From NCBI RefSeq assembly GCF_026340095.1, contig NZ_JAPEPO010000001.1, positions 806,001-870,000 on the forward strand: a stretch of DNA of 64,000 nt, in the 5' to 3' direction. Shown here one piece after another: positions 44,223 through 51,660 of the stretch. The DNA comes from Streptomyces sp. NBC_01446. Its GTDB lineage: Bacteria; Actinomycetota; Actinomycetes; Streptomycetales; Streptomycetaceae. The notes below the pieces were generated by a model. It did no database searches, was not told the DNA's origin, and saw nothing but the letters and a program-made list of their open reading frames with translations. Numbering within the stretch: the stretch's first letter is position 1; every line of letters starts with the position of its first letter. A program made the position numbers and the translations under genes.

Positions 44223-44744
44223 ATGAAACGAAGCGGACCCCGGGACACAGGCGACGACCGCCACTGGCGCGGCAACGCCCGGTTCGCGCTCGGCTGCGCC
44301 CTCGTGGTCTGCGGCATGGCCCTGCTGATCGACTGGGACGCGGGAACCCTCACCACGCTCCGCGCGGGTATGTGGCTCACCCTGACCGCCACAGTGTTCG
44401 CCGTGCTGCTCCCGCCACGCATCACCGCGGGCGACGGCTGGCTGGCGGTCCACGGGCTCGCGCGCCGGCGTCGGGTGCGCACCGACGCGCTGGTGAGCGT
44501 ACGGCAGTACGGCGGTGTCACCGCCCACCTCGTCCTGAGGGACGCGTACGGCCACTGGCTGGAGCTCGACCCCCGCGTACTCGTCGCCAATCCGCTGCTC
44601 TGGCACGAGCTGGACACCGGCGCCCACCGCTCCAGAGAGCGGGGCACATTGCGCCACGGATCCGACGTGCTGCGGCAGCTGAGCGAACAGATCGACGACC
44701 GAACAGCACGAGAGGTCCTCTCCGCCTCCGGCCTGAAGCCCTGA
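44223..44744 (+). CDS. Small two-helix membrane protein with PH-like domain
   Basis: A 173-residue protein with two adjacent membrane helices (residues 21-38 and 47-65) and a cytoplasmic beta-rich C-terminus (ITAGDGWLAVHGLARRRRVR, VSVRQYGGVTAHLVLRDAYG) that looks like a PH/YdbT-type domain. It resembles conserved Streptomyces proteins of unknown function. The ATG at 44223 is only 10 bases past the IS1182 target duplication and lacks a Shine-Dalgarno sequence, so its native leader was displaced and expression may depend on the IS. Confidence 0.7.
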   Translation: MKRSGPRDTGDDRHWRGNARFALGCALVVCGMALLIDWDAGTLTTLRAGMWLTLTATVFAVLLPPRITAGDGWLAVHGLARRRRVRTDALVSVRQYGGVTAHLVLRDAYGHWLELDPRVLVANPLLWHELDTGAHRSRERGTLRHGSDVLRQLSEQIDDRTAREVLSASGLKP

Positions 44745-45282
44745 CTGACGCCACGCAGGCCCTACTGTGCCTTGCAAGACATAGGGCCGACGTCCCCTTG
44801 GCCACGCTCCACAACGGCACCATCTACCCAACACATTTGGGCCGGCCACGCACCGTCCGCTCCATCCACCCCGGTCCCCGCGTCTGATCCGCAAGAACTA
44901 TCACGGGGGACACCGCAAAGTGCACGGCGAACTCGCCACCCTCGGCCTCCGGATCGCCGCCTCCGCCGTCTGGGAAATCCTCAAACAAGAAAGCACGGCC
45001 CCGCCCCCGACCGGCGCAACACCGTGCCACCGCGGCAGCTCCGCGCCTCTGGCCTCCGGCCGCCCGGACCAGGGGCAGGGCACTTCTCTTCATAGTCGAA
45101 GGCACAGGCCTCCCCGTCGCCGACAGTGCTGCCTCGAGGCCGTGCACTTGGGGGTGGCTCCCGGCCACCCGCGCCCCGTTGGTCGCCCCAGCGCGCCAGC
45201 ATCCGCCAGGTGCAGACCACCCCAAGCGCGGGCATCTCCCAGGCATCACCTGCTCCCCTGCACCTCACGGATGGAGCGCCAG
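44745..45282. other. Gap with a DDE-integrase transposase remnant
   Basis: At about 44840-44995 the plus strand shows RPRTVRSI, then in another frame KVHGELATLGLRIAASAVWE and ILKQE, the N-terminal helix-turn-helix part of the same IS transposase type as at 47912. The rest (45000-45282) has no recognisable coding sequence. Confidence 0.55.
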
Positions 45283-45430
45283 ATGAGCGCACGATCACCC
45301 CGCGGCCGGGTCTACCGCCGCTGCGGCTGCCGCAGCGAAGGCAGCCGCCAACTCGGCCCGCACTGCCCGCGACTCGCCTCCGATCCGGACCACGGCAGCT
45401 GGGCGCTGGCCATCGACGCACCCTGTGCCG
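45283..45430 (+). pseudogene. N-terminus of a tyrosine integrase
   Basis: An ATG at 45283 begins MSARSPRGRVYRRCGCRSEG, then CPRLASDPDHGSWALAID. This zinc-ribbon-like arm domain (RRCGC..G..LG..CPRL.....HGSW) starts many actinobacterial phage-type integrases. After about 50 codons the frame enters IS5 sequence, so only the N-terminal tip remains. Confidence 0.65.
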
Positions 45431-45467
45431 CTCGAAAATGCGATTCAGTGGTGCACGCTGCGGCGAT

Positions 45468-45843
45468 GCCGTTCGATCAGGCGGCGTGGTGGTACTCGTT
45501 GATCAAGCCCCCCAGGACGGACCGTCGCCGGATCCCGTGGGTCTGGAGGTCGGTCACGGTGGCCGGGGCGATTCGCCACCTGCTGCGGCGTTCGGGCATC
45601 GTTGCCACGATCCCCGAACGCCGCGACCAGGTGGCCAACCGTCGGCGACGTGGAGCCCACGGCGGCCGCCCACCCGCCTTCGACAGGGACATCTACCGCG
45701 ACCGCAACGTGGTTGAACGATGCTTCGCCTGCCTCAAGCAGTTCCGTGCGATCGCGACCAGGTTCGACAAGCTCGCCGATCGCCACCGGGCTGGAATCGT
45801 CTTGGCAGCTCTGATCCTGTGGCTCCGCGAACCCGCCAGATGA
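45468..45843 (+). pseudogene. IS5-family transposase C-terminal half
   Basis: About 120 codons read AIRHLLRRSGIVATIPERRD, RRGAHGGRPPAFDRDIYRDR, NVVERCFACLKQFRAIATRF and DKLADRHRAGIVLAALILWL. The catalytic Glu lies in NVVERCF. The N-terminal half with the first two Asp residues is absent and the stop at 45841 is followed by GACCATTTGTCAGACAC, probably the IS end. Confidence 0.75.
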
Positions 45844-45914
45844 CCATTTGTCAGACACACCCCTAGCACGCTCTGGCCAAGGAGCTCGCGGAGACCATCA
45901 TAAGTTGGGGGAAG

Positions 45915-46242
45915 GTGCCATCGATTCCCATCTTCACCGACAACGGCCGCCGCCTTCATCCACGGATTGGAGCCGGAGGCGTTCTCCACCGCCGGGGGCG
46001 GCAGCAACAGCGTGCGCGTCCACGTGACCACCAACGCGGGCGTGCACAATCGCGAGCAGCAATTCAGACTGGTGAAAGACATCTCCGCGCTCATCGCCAA
46101 GGCCGCCGGAGACGCTTCCCTCGCAGAGCGCACCTGGGTATCACTGACCGTGAGCGTTCGTTGCGGCTGGGGCATCGGCGCGCACGCCTACACCAACCAG
46201 GAGATCGTACGGACCGCGAGGAAGCTCCTCGGCAGGGACTGA
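45915..46242 (+). pseudogene. Tautomerase-family protein with N-terminal frameshift
   Basis: The GTG at 45915 starts VPSIPIFTDNG; one base later in frame the sequence continues AAFIHGLEPEAFSTAGGGSN, VRVHVTTNAGVHNREQQFRL and WGIGAHAYTNQEIVRTARKL to a stop at 46242. The strands and helices resemble a small tautomerase-superfamily protein, though the N-terminal catalytic Pro cannot be placed confidently. A shift at about 45947 splits it. If this is a sequencing error the protein would be about 108 residues. Confidence 0.5.
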
Positions 46243-46370
46243 ATACCCGACTGATCGGAGCAAATCCCAAGCTCAGGCGACATCCGGTCGGCGGTGCGCG
46301 GCTTGACCGGCCGGTCTTTCAGGGTGCTTGCGCCCATTTCTGCAAGCGGCAGACAGAAGGTGATTACCTC

Positions 46371-46775
46371 ATGAGCACCGTCGAAGACAGGAACAAGGCC
46401 ATCGTCCGTGAAGCTTTCGACGCTCTGTTCAACAAGCGGGACTACGCCACTGCCGAGCGGTTCTGGTCCCCCGACTACATCCAGCACAGCGCTCACATCG
46501 AGCCCGGCCGGGAGGGTCTCTTCAATCTGGTCAAGAGCCTCCCCGCGGAGCTGAAGCACGAATGCGAGCTGATCATGGCGGAAGGGGACACGGTCATGGT
46601 GCGCGGGCGCTTCTCGGGGCACGTGCAGCCCGCCCCGTGGATCGCCGCAGACTTCCTCCGCATGGAGGACGGCATCCTGGCGGAGCACTGGGATGTGATC
46701 GAGGAGGAAGCCTCCCGAAAACAATCCCTGAGCGGCCTACCGATGTACGGAGACAACTTCCCCGAGGAGCGCTGA
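46371..46775 (+). CDS. SnoaL-like (NTF2-fold) protein
   Basis: A 134-residue protein with the SnoaL/ester-cyclase pattern: N-terminal helix RNKAIVREAFDALFNKRDYA, then YIQHSAHIEPGREGLFNLVK, and a final strand set DFLRMEDGILAEHWDVIEEE. These small alpha+beta barrels act as hydrolases, isomerases or cyclases, often next to oxidoreductases. Its stop codon is 2 bases before the start of the alcohol dehydrogenase gene, so they are co-translated. Substrate unknown. Confidence 0.85.
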   Translation: MSTVEDRNKAIVREAFDALFNKRDYATAERFWSPDYIQHSAHIEPGREGLFNLVKSLPAELKHECELIMAEGDTVMVRGRFSGHVQPAPWIAADFLRMEDGILAEHWDVIEEEASRKQSLSGLPMYGDNFPEER

Positions 46776-46777
46776 CA

Positions 46778-47803
46778 ATGAGTACCTACCGAGTCGCGCA
46801 GGTGAACGAACCCAACGGCACGTTCGAACTCGCCGAGCGAGAGGTGGCACAGCCGGGTTCCGGCCAGGTCAGAATCGCCGTGGAGGCATGCGGTGTCTGC
46901 CACTCCGACGCACTTTTCGTGAGCGCTGGACTACCAGGGGTGTCGTTCCCCGAGGTACCCGGGCATGAGATCGCCGGGCGCATCGAGGAACTGGGCGAAG
47001 GCGCTCAGGACCGTGGATGGCAGGTCGGTGACCGGGTCGCGGTCGGCTGGTTCGGCGGCAGCTGTGGCCACTGCAAATCCTGCCGGGAGGGCGACTTCAT
47101 CGTCTGCCGGAATCTGAAGGTCCCCGGATGGGCATACGACGGAGGATTCGCCGAGAAGGTGATCGCGCCCGTCGACGCGCTGGCCCGGATCCCCGACGCG
47201 GTGTCGGCGAGCGACGCGGGGCCGATGGCCTGCGCGGGCGTGACCGTCTTCAACGGGCTGCGGCGCAGCTCCGCCCGGCCCGGCGATCTCATCGCGGTGC
47301 TCGGACTCGGCGGCCTCGGACACCTTGGGGTGCAGTACGCGATCGCGATGGGCTTCGAGACCGTGGCTATCGCACGCGGTGCCGAGAAGGCCGACTTCGC
47401 CAAACAACTCGGCGCCCATCACTACGTCGACAGCACCTCCGACACCCCGGTCGCCGAAGCCCTGCAGTCCCTCGGCGGCGCCAAGGTCGTCCTGGCCACC
47501 GCCGGGAACTCCGCAGCCATCACGGCCACCGTGGACGGCCTGGCCCCCCGCGGGGAGCTCGTGGTTATCGGCGCGGACACCGAGCCGCTTGGCATCAGCC
47601 CGGCCCAGCTGCTCATGAGCGGCTACATCGTCCGCGGCCACCCGGCCGGCACCTCGCAGGACGTCGAGGACACCATGGCGTTCAGCGCCCTGCACGGCAT
47701 CCGACCGATGACCGAGACCGTGCCACTGGACCGTGCGGATGAGGCCTACCAGAAGATGCTCGCCGGCAAGGCCCGCTTCCGGATGGTGCTCACCGTGGGC
47801 TGA
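46778..47803 (+). CDS. Zinc-dependent alcohol dehydrogenase
   Basis: A 341-residue medium-chain dehydrogenase. Catalytic zinc ligands are Cys41 (CGVCHSD) and His63 (PGHE); the structural zinc lobe has Cys96, Cys99, Cys102 and Cys110 (GSCGHCKSCREGDFIVC). The Rossmann motif is AVLGLGGLGHLGVQYA near residue 172. It resembles the NAD(P)-dependent AdhA/AdhP group that oxidises primary alcohols or reduces aldehydes. It is coupled to the SnoaL-like gene upstream and followed by IS sequence 108 bases later. Confidence 0.93.
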   Translation: MSTYRVAQVNEPNGTFELAEREVAQPGSGQVRIAVEACGVCHSDALFVSAGLPGVSFPEVPGHEIAGRIEELGEGAQDRGWQVGDRVAVGWFGGSCGHCKSCREGDFIVCRNLKVPGWAYDGGFAEKVIAPVDALARIPDAVSASDAGPMACAGVTVFNGLRRSSARPGDLIAVLGLGGLGHLGVQYAIAMGFETVAIARGAEKADFAKQLGAHHYVDSTSDTPVAEALQSLGGAKVVLATAGNSAAITATVDGLAPRGELVVIGADTEPLGISPAQLLMSGYIVRGHPAGTSQDVEDTMAFSALHGIRPMTETVPLDRADEAYQKMLAGKARFRMVLTVG

Positions 47804-47911
47804 CGCTGCGGGTGCCGATGAAACATCCGGCCGGTTTAGGCGGCACGTCGGTACTCGTGTCGGCGTACGGCCTGAGCTGGCCCTGGCAAGATTTTCCTGA
47901 AGCGGGGGTGT

Positions 47912-49152
47912 TGTGCGTGCCGATAAGTCCATCCGCGCTGGTGAAAGGGCCTGGCTGGACAATCGGGTGCCGGAGGGCTGATCGACCGTTCCCGCCAGCT
48001 CAGCTCCGGCATGATGTTCGATCGTGTTACTGCGCCTGGCCTATCTGGCGGTCACGAACTCTTTCGCCGCGCTGCGGCTGTTGCCGTTGAGCGATCGGGA
48101 CAAGGACGTGGAGATCCTCGCTCTGCGGCACCAGCTCGCAGTCCTTGAACGGCAGCTCGGTACAGCCCGACCGAACTTCGCTCCCGAGGACCGTGCGTTC
48201 CTCGCCGCCCTGCTCCATCGTCTGCCCAGACATGCCCTGAGCAGGCTGCGGCTGCTGGTTCGGCCGGACACGGTGCTGCGCCGGCACCGCGACCTGACAA
48301 AGTGTCGGCACGCAGCCCGCTCACGCCCTTAAGCGCACCGGCCGGCCAAGAACCGTGCGCTCCATCCGGCAACTGGTATTGCGCTTCGCGAAAGAGAACC
48401 CGAACTGGGGTTACCGACGGATCCACGGCGAACTCGCCATGCTCGGCATCAAGATCGCGGCTTCCACCGTCTGGGAGATCCTGCGCGCCGCCGGAATCGA
48501 TCCGGCTCCGCAGCGCTCCACCACAACCTGGGCTGACTTCCTGCACACACAGGCAGATGCTCTCCTCGCGTGCGACTTCTTCGAGACCGTCACGCTTACC
48601 GGTACCCGGCTGCATGTGCTCGCGGTGATCGAGCACGCCAGTCGCCGGATCCGGATCCTGGGCGCCACCGCGCACCCGACCGCCGCCTGGGTCACGCAAG
48701 CCGCACGAAACCTCGTCATAGACCTGGAGGACGCCGGTCATCATGCGCGATTCCTGATCCGGGACCGGGACGGCATGTATCCCCGACTGTTCGACGCGAT
48801 CCTCGCGGATACCGGAATCAAAGTGGTGCTCACCGGCATCCGCATGCCCCGGATGAACGCGATCATGGAACGTTGGGTACGCACCTGCCGCCGCGAACTA
48901 CTCGACCGCACACTGATCTGGAACCCGCACCATCTCCTCTGCGCCCTCCGAGAGTTCGAAGACCACTACAACAACCACCGCCCGCATCGTGCACTCGGCC
49001 AAGCATCACCTCTACGCTCACACCCCGAGCCGGTCACCAATCCGGGCCAGATCGCCCACCTGAACATACGCAGACGCGACCGCCTCAGCGGAACGCTCCA
49101 CGAATACCACCATGCAGCCTGACCAGCTCGGAAGACCTTTTCGGCACCCACA
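47912..49152 (+). mobile_element. DDE-integrase insertion sequence, 1241 bp
   Basis: Ends are TGTGCGTGCCGATAAG (47912-47927) and, inverted, TGTGGGTGCCGAAAAG (49137-49152), 14 of 16 bases identical. It carries one transposase split by a frameshift. A further copy of the left end, TGCGGGTGCCGATGAAAC, lies at 47809 just before it, evidence of an earlier insertion. The element cuts a SpoIIE-like phosphatase gene on its right side. Confidence 0.82.
48024..49122 (+). pseudogene. IS transposase (rve integrase fold), single frameshift
   Basis: The first frame starts at 48024 with LLRLAYLAVTNSFAALRLLP and ends at 48332; the second frame, open to 49122, gives RTVRSIRQLVLRFAKENPNW, WGYRRIHGELAMLGIKIAAS and the full catalytic domain (DDE: LACDFFETVTL, FLIRDRDGMYP, RMNAIMERWVRTCRRELLDR) and ends RRRDRLSGTLHEYHHAA. 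A one-base shift near 48300 separates helix-turn-helix and catalytic parts. Programmed frameshifting, as in some IS families, is possible but I see no slippery A-run. Confidence 0.82.
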
Positions 49153-49588
49153 GGCCACTTTCAGCGGGCCAAGGCGAGAGGGAAGAGGACGCAGCACGAC
49201 ACGCTGCGCCGCCTCGGAGACCGAACGTACCTGCGCCAGTTCCCGCTGCCGACGCTCGCGCAGATAGCAGAAGGTCGCGATGACCGCAGTGACGATGGCC
49301 AGGGAGAGGATCTGCATCTCGTGGTTGAGCGTGAGCGGCCACCCAGGGCGTGCCACGCCGATCACCAGCTGCGCCACTATCTACCGCGAGGGCGCCGACA
49401 GCCGCCACGAGCCGGGCACCACCGATAGCGGCCGTGACGGCCGGGGCGGCGACCAGCAACGGGCCAAGGTGCACGTCGGGCGGTGCCAGGGTGTCGACCA
49501 CCGTAACGACCGCGATCAGGCAGAGCGGAAGCGCCAGCAACGCATGGCGCGGCTGCCACGACCGACGAAACTCCCGCTTAAGACGCAT
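49153..49588 (-). pseudogene. N-terminal membrane part of a SpoIIE-type phosphatase
   Basis: The ATG at 49588 starts MRLKREFRRSWQPRHALLAL, then LIAVVTVVDTLAPPDVHLGP; after a frameshift near 49375 another frame gives AQLVIGVARPGWPLTLNHEM and EMQILSLAIVTAVIATFCYL, then the linker RELAQVRSVSEAAQRVVLRP. This is the three-helix N-terminus of Streptomyces PP2C/SpoIIE phosphatases. The gene is cut at 49152 by the IS right before the phosphatase domain. Confidence 0.8.
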
Positions 49589-49679
49589 CGTCCATCAGTA
49601 CCTGCGCGCCATGGCTCTGTCACAGCCGTCACCTGCTCCGCCCGCTGAATCAGCCATGTGTCGGCGACGGGTGAATCGT

Positions 49680-50524
49680 GACCCTCTGACGGCGGATCAA
49701 AACTGACCCACTTCGTGGTCTTCTGACCAACCTGATCTTGATCGAAGGTCAGGAGAAGAGGGTGATTTCCGTGGAGGACTGGGCAGAGATTCGCAGGCTG
49801 CACCGGGCCGAGCAGATGCCGATCCGGGCGATCGCCCGGCAGCTGGGCATCTCGAAGAACACCGTGAAGCGGGCGTTGGCCACCAACCGGCCGCCGGTCT
49901 ACTCCCGGCCGTCGAAGGGCTCGGCGGTCGACGCGGTCGAACCGCAGATCCGGGAGCTTTTGAAGCAGACCCCGACCATGCCGGCGACGGTGATCGCCGA
50001 GCGGATCGGCTGGGACCGGGGCATGACGGTCCTCAAGGAGCGCGTGCGCGAGCTGCGACCCGCCTATCTGCCCGTCGATCCGGTCTCGCGCACGACCTAT
50101 CAGCCTGGCGAGCTGGCCCAGTGCGACCTGTGGTTCCCACCCCTCGACATCCCGCTCGGTTACGGGCAGTCCGGCCGCCCGCCGGTGCTCGTGATGGTCT
50201 CGGGCTACTCGCGCATCATCTCCGCACGAATGCTGCCCACCCGCACCACCGGCGACCTGATCGACGGGCACTGGAAGCTTCTGACCGGCTGGAACGCGGT
50301 CCCGCGGATGCTGGTCTGGGACAACGAGGCCGGCATCGGCCGCGGCAGGGTGACCGGCGACTTCGCCGCGTTCGCCGGCCTGCTCGCAACCAAGATCTAC
50401 CTCTGCAGGCCCCGCGATCCAGAGGCAAAAGGGCTGGTGGAGAGGGCGAATGGCTACCTGGAGACCAGCTTCCTGCCCGGCCGCACCTTCACTGGACCCG
50501 ACGACTTCAATGCCCAGCTGACCG
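49680..50524 (+). mobile_element. Truncated IS21-family element
   Basis: An IS21-like left end (CCTCTGACGGCGGATCAAAA near 49682) precedes an istA fragment. The istA C-terminus, the whole istB helper gene and the right end are missing. The right breakpoint abuts an enoyl-CoA hydratase start region, which lost its own 3' part. Confidence 0.75.
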
Positions 50525-50529
50525 CATGA
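49762..50529 (+). pseudogene. IS21 transposase IstA, C-terminally truncated
   Basis: From a GTG at 49762 after AGGAGAAG the product has the helix-turn-helix EQMPIRAIARQLGISKNTVK and the rve catalytic region with Asp in LAQCDLWFPPLDIPLGYGQ and Asp in RMLVWDNEAGIG; the Glu region is LVERANGYLETSFLPGRTF. It stops at 50527 after about 255 residues, half the normal length, because of the deletion junction. Confidence 0.85.
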
Positions 50530-50611
50530 GGTTGATCGGCGGGGCGTTGAAGGTGGCGGACAGGACATTGTCGTCCAACCTGGTGCTGATGGTTTCGTAC
50601 GAGGCGGTCAT
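50525..50611 (-). pseudogene. First 29 codons of an enoyl-CoA hydratase/isomerase
   Basis: An ATG at 50611 with GGAAGAGGAC before it starts MTASYETISTRLDDNVLSAT then FNAPPINLM, the opening beta strands of crotonase-fold proteins (NAPPxNxM). The IS21 remnant replaces everything after codon 29. Confidence 0.7.
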
Positions 50612-50885
50612 GTCCTCTTCCTTTCGGCGCTCATCTCGGCGCTCATCACGGCCTGGTGGCAGACCCGGCTGTCAAAGCTGCGGGCAAACTGTTGCCTTTG
50701 TCGGTGAGAGCGGGTTCTGGCACAGATCTTGGGAAGCCGTTGCGGAGCGTCACCTCGGTGTTCGATTGTGAGGGGACAGGCCCGCGTGAGCCCGCGTATG
50801 CCATACCGCCTCGCAGCCATACATGACGCCCCGTCAAGTTCATAGTCGTCGCTGTCGTGGTCGACTATGGGCGGTGATCGTGCTG
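50612..50885. other. Gap with no recognised gene
   Basis: This is the former promoter region of the hydratase. It contains a direct repeat of TCGGCGCTCATC at about 50624-50647. I see no coding sequence with a credible start and no clear terminator. Confidence 0.5.
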
Positions 50886-51105
50886 GTCATGCGGACCGAC
50901 GCGCCTCTCTGGGACTCGCTCGTGTTCGACGGGATCGACGACGTGGACGTCGAGGCGGTGACGGTCGCGTTCAACATGGTCGAGGTGGTGGCGAGAGGCC
51001 GGCCGAAGTGTCCGGACTGCGCCCGCTTCTCTGACCGAGTGCATGACCGCTATCACCGCAGGTTGAAAAAACTTCCGCTCGCTGAGCAGAGCTTCGGAAT
51101 CCGAC
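50886..51105 (+). pseudogene. ISL3-family transposase N-terminal fragment
   Basis: The frame reads SLVFDGIDDVDVEAVTVAFN, then CPDCARFSDRVHDRYHRRLK and LPLAEQSFGIRL, the N-terminal zinc-binding block of ISL3 transposases (CPxC..S..VHDRY.R.L.DLP). One of the usual Cys pairs is missing and the catalytic part is gone; unrelated sequence follows. Confidence 0.72.
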
Positions 51106-51660
51106 TTGCCTTCAACCAGTGGCGGGTCACGGCCGAACACAGGCCGCTGGGCGAGATCATGCAGGTACGGCAGATCTACACCGCGTCGGCCAAGGTCCGT
51201 CGGGCGTACAACCACCAGCCCCAAGTCGAGCCGAAGAGCGCGGACGAGGTGCTGCCCTAAGGGTTGTCCTACCTTCTTGACGTGGGCCTGCTCTGGTCGT
51301 TCGTAGGATCGGAGGGCCGGGGGCTTCGGGTATGGCTGTAAAGGTTGTGCCGCTGGATGATCGTCGAGGGCGTATCCGCGGGCAAGCAGCGGTGGTGCAC
51401 ATCTGGGGCGCGGAGGACGTGACCCGATTCGAGAGGCACCCTGGTGGAAAGAGCCTCGACGCCCTGCTAGAGAGGCCGCACAGTTGCGGCCACCCTCCAC
51501 CCCGATCGGCGCCCGGCGGGTGCATCCCCAGCTGTTCCCAGGGCGTCGAGATCGGCTCCGTGATCAACGACCGCGTTTCCCAGGCTGCTCCGCGCGCCCT
51601 TCCAACAGCGGAGGCACAGGGTGGCAACCAGGAGGAGGCTGGGAGTGGAGGTGAAGGCCT
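51106..51660. other. Gap with no recognised gene
   Basis: Open frames exist on both strands, including a 110-codon plus-strand frame at 51332-51664, but none has a good ribosome binding site or recognisable domain. The last 30 bases carry the GGAGGTGA ribosome binding site of the next gene. Confidence 0.45.

Noticed and set aside
50823..51260. A 145-codon intact gene
   Set aside because: Its first two thirds are an ISL3 transposase N-terminus lacking a Cys pair, and the rest is unrelated junction sequence.
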